From contig CAJTDK010000002.1 in NCBI GenBank assembly GCA_910575105.1, forward strand, positions 62,001 through 126,000: DNA of 64,000 nt, in the 5' to 3' direction. The translations under genes and the position numbers were made by a program. Positions 1 to 7,592 of the stretch are shown here, piece after piece. Source of the DNA: Lachnospiraceae bacterium. GTDB lineage: Bacteria > Bacillota > Clostridia > Lachnospirales > Lachnospiraceae. Numbering within the stretch: position 1 is the first letter of the stretch; each line of letters starts with the position of its first letter. Under the pieces are notes generated by a model. It was given only the letters and a program-made list of their open reading frames with translations, did not search any database and was not told the DNA's origin.

Positions 1-2
1 TA

Positions 3-764
3 CCGTCTTTGGGCGAGAAGAAAGTCGCACTGTTCGCACTGATACCAGACAACGACACCAGTTTTAATTTTTTGGTGTCACTTTTATACACGCAGCTATT
101 CCAACAGCTATTTTACCTCGCCGACCACAAGTACGGCGGGAGCCTGCCCGTCCACTGTCAGTTCATTATGGATGAATTTGCGAACGTCAGTTTGCCAGAT
201 GACTTTGACAAGATACTGTCAGTCATGCGTTCAAGGGGCGTGTCGGTCAGCATCATTTTACAGAATTTGGCGCAGCTCAAAGCCCTGTTTGAGAAACAAT
301 GGGAAAGCATCGTCGGGAACGCCGACGAGTTCCTCTATCTCGGCGGCAATGAGCAGAGTACCCACAAGTTTGTGTCGGAGCTGTTAGGCAAGGCGACCAT
401 CGACACCAACACCTATGGGAAAAGCTCTGGGCGGAGCGGCAACTATTCCACCAACTACCAGATTTCGGGGCGTGAGCTTTTAACCCCAGACGAGGTGCGT
501 ATGCTTGACAACCGCTACGCACTTCTTTTTGTGCGTGGGGAACGCCCCGTCATGGATTTGAAGTACGACATCTTGAAACACCCGAACGTGAAACTGACCG
601 CCGACGGTGGGAAGCCGCCGTATATCCACGGCGAGCCGACGCAGGCGGTCGCAACCTTTGTGTTTGGCGGGGATATTCCAAAAGACGCTGTTGCGCTTAA
701 TCCTGTCAGCACTTCCTATGAGCTTCTGTCCGATGAGGACTTGGAAGAAATATTCAATTTATAA
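3..764 (+). CDS. VirD4/TraG-type coupling ATPase, C-terminal part (CD1115-like)
   Basis: C-terminal part of a VirD4-type coupling protein, which hands the relaxase-DNA complex to the conjugation channel at the inner membrane. The reading frame is open to the left edge, so the N-terminus and Walker A lie outside the window. Visible are the Walker B-like strand FIMDEFAN and the following stretch MRSRGVSVSIILQNLAQL, typical of the TraG/VirD4 core. It is followed after 14 bases by the Maff2 gene with a good ribosome site (AAGGAGG), so it heads a conjugation operon. Length comparison is not possible because the gene is partial. Confidence 0.9.
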   Translation, partial: PSLGEKKVALFALIPDNDTSFNFLVSLLYTQLFQQLFYLADHKYGGSLPVHCQFIMDEFANVSLPDDFDKILSVMRSRGVSVSIILQNLAQLKALFEKQWESIVGNADEFLYLGGNEQSTHKFVSELLGKATIDTNTYGKSSGRSGNYSTNYQISGRELLTPDEVRMLDNRYALLFVRGERPVMDLKYDILKHPNVKLTADGGKPPYIHGEPTQAVATFVFGGDIPKDAVALNPVSTSYELLSDEDLEEIFNL

Positions 765-778
765 GGAGGATTTACCCT

Positions 779-1144
779 ATGAAACTTTTTCAGAAAAACG
801 AGAACAACCAGAACAAAGCAACCCAGAAACTGCCGATGACAGGCAAGGTAAAAAGAGGTTTCCGCTGCTACTGCGTGGCGGTACTGGCTGCGGCTTTGAT
901 GCTTGGAACGTCCATGACCGCCTTTGCCGCCAATGACCCGATTGCCGTTGTCAACAACCTCTCCAATTTCATCTTCGGTCTGATACGGGCGGTCGGGATG
1001 ATTATGCTCGGCTTCGGCATCGTGCAGGTCGGCTTGTCGCTGAAATCCCACGACCCGTCCCAGAGGGCGAACGGCTTCCTCACACTGGCGGGCGGCGTTG
1101 TGATTACCTTTGCGAAAGAGATTTTAACCCTCATCACGGGCTAA
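779..1144 (+). CDS. Maff2 family mobile element protein
   Basis: Small membrane protein of 121 residues found in Tn1549/CTn-type conjugation modules between VirD4 and the TrbL/VirB6-like protein. Residues about 30-50 form a signal-like hydrophobic segment ending at TAFAAN, and two more hydrophobic stretches follow (about 60-80 and 98-115). This small two-helix layout resembles VirB2/TrbC pilins, so a channel or pilus subunit role is plausible but inferred. The start ATG is preceded by AAGGAGG. Confidence 0.8.
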   Translation: MKLFQKNENNQNKATQKLPMTGKVKRGFRCYCVAVLAAALMLGTSMTAFAANDPIAVVNNLSNFIFGLIRAVGMIMLGFGIVQVGLSLKSHDPSQRANGFLTLAGGVVITFAKEILTLITG

Positions 1145-1249
1145 TCCAAAACAGACTGAAATAACAGACTGACACAAGACAGGATAACGGGGCAGATCCG
1201 CTCTGCGGAACTTGCCCCGCTATCAAATTTTAAGAACGGAGGTGGTCGA

Positions 1250-2086
1250 ATGTCAGACAACTGGGTAGTCCAGAACTTGGAGAACGCCCTTGACACATGG
1301 AATGAAAAGTTAGCCGAGATATGGCAGCTCATCACCCAATCCCCCGAAACCTTTAAGGGCGGTGCGATATGGAAAGTCATCGTTGACATCCACGGGGCGT
1401 TGCAGGCGATAGGGCTTGCCCTGCTCGTGCTGTTCTTTGTCGTCGGCGTGATGCGTACCTGCGGCGACTTCGCAAGCGTGAAGAAGCCCGAACACGCCTT
1501 GAAGCTGTTCATCCGCTTTGCCCTTGCGAAAGGTGCGGTCACTTACGGCTTGGAGCTGATGATGGCTCTGTTCAAAATTGTGCAGGGCGTGATTTCCGCC
1601 ATTATGAAAGCCGCAGGCTTCGGCTCGGCGCAGAAAACGGTTCTACCACAGGAGATAGTGACAGCCGTGGAGGACTGCGGCTTTTTCGAGAGCATCCCCT
1701 TATGGGCGGTCACGCTGATAGGCGGGCTGTTCATCACGGTGCTGTCATTCATTATGATAATGTCGGTGTACGGCAGATTTTTTAAGTTGTATCTTTACAC
1801 CGCCATCGCCCCCGTGCCGCTGTCCTCGTTTGCGGGAGAGCCGAGCCAGAGCGTGGGAAAGAGTTTCATCAAGAGCTACTCCGCCGTGTGCCTTGAGGGG
1901 GCAATCATCGTGCTTGCCTGCATCATCTTCTCGGTGTTTGCGGCGTCCCCGCCCGCAGTCAACCCCGATGCGGCGGCGGTCACGATGGTATGGGGCTATA
2001 TCGGGGAATTGGTGTTCAATATGCTCGTCCTTGTCGGTGCGGTCAAGATGGCAGACCGTGTGGTAAGGGAAATGATGGGCTTGTAA
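1250..2086 (+). CDS. VirB6/TrbL-like conjugal transfer protein (CD1112-like)
   Basis: Polytopic membrane protein of 278 residues, with hydrophobic segments near residues 45-65, 85-110, 150-180, 205-225 and 245-270. Its position between Maff2 and PrgI and its topology match the VirB6/TrbL component of the secretion channel. The ATG is preceded by ACGGAGGTGG. The 105 bases upstream hold no gene. Confidence 0.82.
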   Translation: MSDNWVVQNLENALDTWNEKLAEIWQLITQSPETFKGGAIWKVIVDIHGALQAIGLALLVLFFVVGVMRTCGDFASVKKPEHALKLFIRFALAKGAVTYGLELMMALFKIVQGVISAIMKAAGFGSAQKTVLPQEIVTAVEDCGFFESIPLWAVTLIGGLFITVLSFIMIMSVYGRFFKLYLYTAIAPVPLSSFAGEPSQSVGKSFIKSYSAVCLEGAIIVLACIIFSVFAASPPAVNPDAAAVTMVWGYIGELVFNMLVLVGAVKMADRVVREMMGL

Positions 2087-2112
2087 TTACCCCACAGGAA
2101 AGGAAAATTGAA

Positions 2113-2349
2113 ATGAAAAAAGAAACGAAGTATTGCCAGAATTATAATATCCATCTGTTAAATGGAGAAGTCATTGAGGCTTCCGAAGCCTATGACCTGC
2201 CTGCTGAAAAAGGGCTGGTCGGAAAATTTGGAAAAGCGGACGATAACGAGATATTTGAAATCGGGGATGCCATTTCTGGGTTTGCATATATCCCGAAACG
2301 CAGCATCCTCTTTATTTCGACGGGAGACGTCCGAGAGGGGCGGTGCTGA
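2113..2349 (+). CDS. Small conserved conjugation-module protein
   Basis: A 78-residue soluble protein starting MKKETKYCQNYNIHLLNGEV. It sits between the TrbL-like and PrgI genes and ends one base before the PrgI start, so the two are probably translationally coupled. The ATG follows an AGGAAA-type ribosome site. I recognise no catalytic motif. A role in the transfer module is inferred only from position. Confidence 0.6.
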   Translation: MKKETKYCQNYNIHLLNGEVIEASEAYDLPAEKGLVGKFGKADDNEIFEIGDAISGFAYIPKRSILFISTGDVREGRC

Positions 2350-2350
2350 T

Positions 2351-2815
2351 ATGGAAGTCAAGATAAATAAGGAAATCCGCAACTACACGGAATCCATGTT
2401 CTTCGGGCTGTCGATGCGGCAGTTCCTGTTTTCCGTGCTTGCCTGCGGCGTGGCGGTCGGCTTGTTCTTCCTGCTCCGTGGCAGGTTCGGGACGGAAACA
2501 GTAAGCTGGATGTGCATCTTGGGGGCTTCCCCTTTTGCGGTCATGGGATTTGTGAGGTACAACGGCATGACCGCCGAGCAGTTTGTGTGGGCATGGATAA
2601 AGTCGCAGTTTCTGATGCCGAAGAAGATTTTATTTGTCCCAGAGAATTTATATTACGATGCGATGAAGCAGGCACTGGACGCACATGAGAAAGGCTTGCC
2701 CGCCGTGCAGGATAAGAAACGGAAAAAGGGGAAACGCAGGAAAAAAAGAACAAAGACAGACGGGCGAAAGCAGCCCAAGAAATCAAGAAAGCGCAAGGAG
2801 GTAGATTATGATTAA
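2351..2815 (+). CDS. PrgI family conjugation membrane protein
   Basis: A 154-residue VirB3-like protein. Two hydrophobic helices (about residues 24-44 and 51-67) follow a short N-terminal cytoplasmic part, and the C-terminus (about 122-154) is very rich in Lys and Arg. PrgI proteins lie next to VirB4 and help anchor it to the channel. The start at 2351 is chosen because it follows the stop of the preceding gene by one base. The end overlaps the VirB4 start by 8 bases, which suggests coupling. Confidence 0.85.
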   Translation: MEVKINKEIRNYTESMFFGLSMRQFLFSVLACGVAVGLFFLLRGRFGTETVSWMCILGASPFAVMGFVRYNGMTAEQFVWAWIKSQFLMPKKILFVPENLYYDAMKQALDAHEKGLPAVQDKKRKKGKRRKKRTKTDGRKQPKKSRKRKEVDYD

Positions 2816-5141
2816 GACGCTGAAAACGCTGTTCAAGCAGGACAGGGAGAAATTCATCGTGCCGAAGTCGGTGCAGGCGGTCATCCCGTTAAAGACCATG
2901 TGGGAGGACGGCATTTTCCTCGTGGGCAGGAACAAATACGCAAAGACATTTAAGTTTGAGGACATCAACTACGCCGTGGCAAGCCGTGAGGACAAGGAAG
3001 CGATGTTCCTCGAATACTCGGAGCTTCTTAACGCCCTCGATAGCGGGGCGACCACGAAAATCACGATAAACAATCGCAGGCTCAATAAAGCGGACTTTGA
3101 GCAGACCATCTTAATCCCGATGGCGGAGGACGATTTGGATAAATACCGCAAAGAGTATAACAAGATGCTGCTCGATAAAGCAACGGGGGCAAACTCCACC
3201 GTGCAGGATAAATATGTGACGGTTTCCGTCTGCAAGAAGAACATTGAGGAAGCGAGGAATTATTTTGCCCGTGTCGGTGCTGACCTTATCGGGCATTTTA
3301 ACCGTTTAGGCTCGAAGTGTACGGAACTGGACGCTAACGACAAGCTGCGTATCTTCCATGATTTTTACCGCACGGGCGAGGAAACGGCGTTCTCCTTTGA
3401 CATGGTGCAGACCATGCGGAAAGGACACGACTTCAAGGACTATATCTGCCCCGACTCCTTTGAGTTTGAGAAAGATTATTTTAAGATGGGGAATCGGTAC
3501 GGGCGTGTGATATTCCTCAGAGAGTACGCAGCCTATATCAAGGACAGCATGGTGGCGGAGCTTTGTGAATTAAACCGTAACATGATGCTCTCCGTGGACG
3601 TTGTGCCTGTCCCGACGGATGAAGCCGTGAGAGAAGTAGAAAACCGTCTGCTTGGCGTGGAAACCAACATCACGAACTGGCAGAGGAAGCAGAACCAGAA
3701 CAACAATTTTTCCGCCGTCATCCCCTACGACTTGGAGCAGCAGAGAAAGGAAAGCAAGGAGTTCCTTGATGATTTGACGACCCGTGACCAGAGGATGATG
3801 TTTGCGGTGCTTACGATGGTGCATACCGCAGAAACCAAAGAGCAGCTTGACAACGACACGGAAGCCCTGCTCACGACGGCAAGGAAGCATCTCTGCCAGT
3901 TTGCCGTGCTGAAGTACCAGCAGATGGACGGGCTGAACACAGCCCTGCCGTTCGGCGTGAGGAAGATTGATGCGTTGAGGACGCTGACGACGGAAAGCCT
4001 TGCGGTGTTTATCCCTTTCCGTGTGCAGGAAATCTACCATAAGGACGGCGTGTATTACGGGCAGAACGTCATTTCAAAGAACATGATAATCGCCAACCGC
4101 CGCCATCTTTTGAACGGCAATTCCTTTATCCTCGGCGTGTCGGGTGCGGGAAAATCCTTTACGGCAAAGGAGGAAATGACAAACATTATTCTGACCGACC
4201 CTAACGCCGATGTCTTGGTCATAGACCCCGAACGAGAGTACGCCCCTCTTGTGAAAGCCATGCAGGGCGAGGTTATCCACATCTCAGCGACGAGCGACAA
4301 CCACATCAACGCAATGGACATGAACTCTGATTACGGCGACGGAGCGAACCCCGTCATCTTGAAATCAGAGTTTATTTTGTCTTTGTGCGAGCAACTTATC
4401 GGCGGGGCAAGTCTGGGGGCAAAGCAGAAATCCATCATCGACCGCTGCACGGCAAGCGTTTACCGCTACTACCAGCAGGGCAACTATATGGGTACGCCGC
4501 CGACCTTGCAGGACTTCCGTGAGGAGCTGTTAAAGCAGGATGAGCCAGAAGCGCAGGAAATCGCCCTTGCGATTGAGCTTTTCACGGACGGCTCACTCAA
4601 CACCTTTGCCAAGCATACGAACGTGGATACCCACAGCCGCCTTATCTGCTACGACATTCTGGATTTGGGCAAGCAGTTACAGCCTATTGGTATGCTCGTC
4701 GTCCTCGACAGCATTTTAAACCGCATCACCCAGAACAGGGCGAAAGGCAGGAACACCTTTATTTTCATTGACGAGATTTACCTGCTCTTTCAGCACGAAT
4801 ACTCGGCAAACTTCCTTTTTACCCTCTGGAAGCGTGTGCGTAAGTATGGGGCGTACTGCACAGGAATCACGCAGAACGTGGACGACCTCTTGCAGAGCCA
4901 TACGGCGAGGACGATGCTTGCCAACAGCGAGTTCATTATCATGCTGAACCAAGCGTCCACGGACAGAATCGAGCTTGCGAAGCTCCTTAACATTTCCGAC
5001 CTTCAGATGAGCTATATCACGAATGTCGGTGCGGGGCAGGGATTATTGAAAGTCGGCAGCTCCCTTGTGCCTTTCGTCAATAAATTCCCACGCAATACAA
5101 AGCTGTATAAGCTGATGACGACTAAATTTGGGGAGTGCTAA
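2808..5141 (+). CDS. VirB4-like conjugal transfer ATPase (CD1110-like)
   Basis: Full-length VirB4-type ATPase of 777 residues that powers assembly of the conjugation channel. Walker A (GVSGAGKSF) lies near residue 444 and Walker B (NTFIFIDEIYLL) near 650. It overlaps the PrgI gene and has AAGGAGG before the start. It is the last gene of the transfer operon in the window. After its stop comes about 310 bases of unusual repeat-rich DNA before the next gene. Confidence 0.93.
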   Translation: MIKTLKTLFKQDREKFIVPKSVQAVIPLKTMWEDGIFLVGRNKYAKTFKFEDINYAVASREDKEAMFLEYSELLNALDSGATTKITINNRRLNKADFEQTILIPMAEDDLDKYRKEYNKMLLDKATGANSTVQDKYVTVSVCKKNIEEARNYFARVGADLIGHFNRLGSKCTELDANDKLRIFHDFYRTGEETAFSFDMVQTMRKGHDFKDYICPDSFEFEKDYFKMGNRYGRVIFLREYAAYIKDSMVAELCELNRNMMLSVDVVPVPTDEAVREVENRLLGVETNITNWQRKQNQNNNFSAVIPYDLEQQRKESKEFLDDLTTRDQRMMFAVLTMVHTAETKEQLDNDTEALLTTARKHLCQFAVLKYQQMDGLNTALPFGVRKIDALRTLTTESLAVFIPFRVQEIYHKDGVYYGQNVISKNMIIANRRHLLNGNSFILGVSGAGKSFTAKEEMTNIILTDPNADVLVIDPEREYAPLVKAMQGEVIHISATSDNHINAMDMNSDYGDGANPVILKSEFILSLCEQLIGGASLGAKQKSIIDRCTASVYRYYQQGNYMGTPPTLQDFREELLKQDEPEAQEIALAIELFTDGSLNTFAKHTNVDTHSRLICYDILDLGKQLQPIGMLVVLDSILNRITQNRAKGRNTFIFIDEIYLLFQHEYSANFLFTLWKRVRKYGAYCTGITQNVDDLLQSHTARTMLANSEFIIMLNQASTDRIELAKLLNISDLQMSYITNVGAGQGLLKVGSSLVPFVNKFPRNTKLYKLMTTKFGEC

Positions 5142-5164
5142 AAGGATGGCAATTTTGGAAATGT

Positions 5165-5440
5165 TGACTTACAATAAATAGTTATACTCTGACAATAGAA
5201 AGCTATATTTTACAATAAATATCCATAATAGCGGCTCATGTGTGAATTTTACAATAATTATTCATACTGGCGCACTGGTATTTACAATAAAAAGTTATAC
5301 TGGTGTGAAGTCGCTGAATGGATTGGTTGTAAGAGTGTTTTTTGTTGTCGGTGGAGGTATTGCTGTTGCGTGGAATGTTCCATGCGATGGCATTTTTATT
5401 TGCAAATCCAGTGTTTGTATAACTATCTATTGTCAAAATG
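5165..5440 (+). repeat. Iterated ACAATAAATAGTTATA-like motif, five direct copies and one inverted
   Basis: Between virB4 and the methyltransferase, copies of a motif close to TTACAATAAATAGTTATACT begin (at ACAATA) at 5171, 5192, 5212, 5251 and 5284. An inverted copy (ATAACTATCTATTGTCAA) lies near 5419-5435. The first three copies are about 20 bases apart. The stretch is AT-rich and no convincing gene fits it. The related string TTGACAATAG recurs at the other end of the element (19945 and, inverted, 20034), so these may be binding sites for an element-encoded protein. Confidence 0.6.
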
Positions 5441-5458
5441 GAGAAAGGAGTATGACTT

Positions 5459-6244
5459 ATTATTGTCAAGAAACAGGAAAGGAATTGTGTTTATCCTGCC
5501 GACTGTCTGGAAGTGCTGCGGGAACTTCCAGACAGAAGCGTGGATGTAGTGATTGCCGACCCGCCGTATTACCGCATGAAAGGGGACTTTGATTTTGTGT
5601 TCCAGACAGTTTCGGAATATCTGGAATGGTGTCTGGCGTGGGCGGGGGAATGCCATAGGATTTTGAAGCCTACGGGTGCGTTTTACTGTTGGGGGAGCTG
5701 CCAGATGATAGACAAACTCTCTACCCACGTTTTAGACAAGTTTGACTGGATAAAGCGGAATCTGATTGTCTGGAATTACAGGACGGGGCGACCTGCGAAA
5801 GCGACCTATCGGAATGAAGCGGAGTTCTTGTGGTTTTACAGTAACCCCTTGCATGAAATAAACATTGATGCCGTCCGCATCCCGTATGATGAGGGCGGCG
5901 AAAAAGACAAGCGGAAAAACCCAAAGGGGAAATCCTGCGGGAACGTATGGGAGTTTCCGAGGATTATGCCCAATTATAAAGAAGCGACGGGGCATCCCAC
6001 GCAGAAGCCAGAGAAGCTGGCGGAACGGATGCTGCTTGCAAGCAGCAGGGCGGGCGATTTAGTGGTAATCCCCTTTGCAGGCTCTGGGAGCGAGGTAGTC
6101 CAGTGCATCAAAAACGGGCGTGACTTTATCGCTTCTGAAATCAATGAAGTTTATGTGGAGAATATCATTCTGCCACGGCTGCAAAAAGAAACGGCTTGCA
6201 GCGTATCGGCACAGGAGAAAGGAGGATTTTTATGTCGGAGATAA
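5459..6244 (+). CDS. Beta-type DNA methyltransferase (DPPY class)
   Basis: Site-specific DNA methyltransferase of about 260 residues. Motif IV ADPPYYRMKG precedes motif I (VIPFAGSGSEVV), the beta-class order. ICE-borne solitary methyltransferases of this kind protect the element from host restriction. The start is unclear. The homologous-looking frame (VKKQERNCVYPADCLEVL) is open from 5456 but has no ATG or GTG until 5513, which would cut the N-terminus and lacks a ribosome site. An ATG at 5452 with AAAGGAG before it is one base out of frame. Either an ATT start near 5459 is used or a base was lost after the old start. No paired restriction enzyme is adjacent. Confidence 0.8.
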   Translation: MIVKKQERNCVYPADCLEVLRELPDRSVDVVIADPPYYRMKGDFDFVFQTVSEYLEWCLAWAGECHRILKPTGAFYCWGSCQMIDKLSTHVLDKFDWIKRNLIVWNYRTGRPAKATYRNEAEFLWFYSNPLHEINIDAVRIPYDEGGEKDKRKNPKGKSCGNVWEFPRIMPNYKEATGHPTQKPEKLAERMLLASSRAGDLVVIPFAGSGSEVVQCIKNGRDFIASEINEVYVENIILPRLQKETACSVSAQEKGGFLCRR

Positions 6245-6636
6245 GGTTTCGCAACGCAGCCCACCGTGATTTTTTTCTGGAAAGCATGATAAAGTGTAAG
6301 GTCAACGACTGCTATCACAGGGCGTTTTTCTATGTGATGGGGATTGCGGGGGAAACAAGGCAGAACATCAACGCCATGTTCGATTTTAAGACGGACTGCA
6401 TCAAGCCAGAGGGGATGCACGCAGGCTGGCAGACGAGCGGCACGGTCAAAGTCTGCCACCTTGCCTTTAACCTCTGGAACGGTTACGCCGAGGAGGGGCG
6501 TGAGAAACTATTCACGCCAGAGGAATTGTTCTGCTGCGAGTTCGCCCCGTATTTCATGGAGGGCATCAAGGCACGGTATCCCGAATATTGCAGGGATTTA
6601 CCAACGCCCAAGAAGCAGGCAGAGCATACACGGTAG
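6232..6636 (+). CDS. Conserved ICE protein (DUF6075-like)
   Basis: A 134-residue soluble protein starting MSEIRFRNAAHRDFFLESMI. It overlaps the end of the methyltransferase by 13 bases and has AAAGGAGG before the ATG. It carries the conserved-looking blocks CYHRAFFYVMGI and GWQTSGTVKVCHLAFNLWNGY that I associate with the DUF6075 family of mobile elements; that assignment is from memory. No function is known to me. Confidence 0.65.
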   Translation: MSEIRFRNAAHRDFFLESMIKCKVNDCYHRAFFYVMGIAGETRQNINAMFDFKTDCIKPEGMHAGWQTSGTVKVCHLAFNLWNGYAEEGREKLFTPEELFCCEFAPYFMEGIKARYPEYCRDLPTPKKQAEHTR

Positions 6637-6660
6637 CTGAAAACAAGAAAAAAGGAAATA

Positions 6661-6740
6661 CCCTGCGGGCATACCTCTATGCCCAAAAGCAGGGCAAGAA
6701 CAAAGAAACACCCTGCGGGCATACCATTATGCCCAGAAAG
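6661..6740 (+). repeat. Tandem 50-base repeat with two small hairpins
   Basis: CCCTGCGGGCATACC begins at 6661 and again at 6711, giving a 50-base period. Each unit carries a perfect 7-bp stem GGGCATA/TATGCCC with a 4-base loop (CCTC in the first, CCAT in the second). The repeat fills the gap between the DUF6075-like gene and the sortase and could be a transcript-processing or termination element. Confidence 0.65.
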
Positions 6741-6768
6741 CAGGACAGAATAAAGAAAGGAATATTTT

Positions 6769-7554
6769 ATGAATCTGAAAAACTATAAATGTATTCTCTG
6801 TATTACCGCCGCTGTTACCTTTTTAGGAGCAGCGGTTTTTTGTGGCTTTAAGATTTATAGCCATTACCAGCAGATAGACGAGCAGACGGAAGCCTTTGCG
6901 GAGATTGCAAAGGTCGTGGAGAACGCCGAGCCAGAGGAAGAACTGCCCAGAGATAAGGATACGCCCGTCAGCGAGGGAGAGGATATTCTTGCAAAGTACA
7001 AGGAACTGTATTTGCAGAATGAGGATATGGTCGGGTGGATTGCCATAGACGGAACAAGCATCAACTACCCCGTCATGCAGAGCAGGAACAGCCCGAATTT
7101 CTATCTGAAGCACAGCTTTGAAAAGGAATACAGCGATTTGGGAGTGCCGTATATCCAAGAGGACTGCGACCTTGCGGCAAGTGATAATCTGGTTATCTAC
7201 GGACACCACATCAAAGGCGGCAGGATGTTCGGGGCGTTGGAAGATTATAAATCCAAGAGCTTTTATGAGAAACACAGGAATATCCAGTTTGACACCCTCA
7301 CGGAGCAGGCAGAGTATGAAATTATTGCTGTTTTTAAGACCGTGGCGTACAGCTCGGAGGGCTACCGCTACTATGATTTTGTCAATGCGGAGAATGAAAA
7401 AGAATTTAATGCCTTTGTCGGGAAGTGTAAGGAACTTGCCTTGTATGATACGGGCGTGACCGCTGAATATGGGGATAAGCTCATTACCCTGTCCACCTGC
7501 GAATACTCCGCACAGAACGGCAGGCTTGCCGTGGTGGCGAAAAAAGCAGACTGA
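6769..7554 (+). CDS. Class B sortase
   Basis: Membrane-anchored transpeptidase of 261 residues that attaches surface proteins to the cell wall. It has an N-terminal membrane anchor (about residues 8-30). The catalytic His is in YGHHIKGGRM, the Cys in TLSTCEYS and the Arg in NGRLAVVA. The spacing and the TLSTC box fit class B. ICEs of this group often carry such a sortase next to the conjugation genes. The CD1108-like hydrolase follows 38 bases later, and both may act at the cell surface during mating. A cognate LPxTG-like substrate is not visible in the window. Confidence 0.9.
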   Translation: MNLKNYKCILCITAAVTFLGAAVFCGFKIYSHYQQIDEQTEAFAEIAKVVENAEPEEELPRDKDTPVSEGEDILAKYKELYLQNEDMVGWIAIDGTSINYPVMQSRNSPNFYLKHSFEKEYSDLGVPYIQEDCDLAASDNLVIYGHHIKGGRMFGALEDYKSKSFYEKHRNIQFDTLTEQAEYEIIAVFKTVAYSSEGYRYYDFVNAENEKEFNAFVGKCKELALYDTGVTAEYGDKLITLSTCEYSAQNGRLAVVAKKAD

Positions 7555-7592
7555 CATGACCGCAAATCTTCTGGGAAAGGAGGTCGGATTTT

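Noticed and set aside
5242-5592. A 116-codon open frame over the repeat array
   Set aside because: It covers the iterated motif, has no family likeness and runs into the methyltransferase in another frame; only its ATG at 5452 is of use, as the possible old start.
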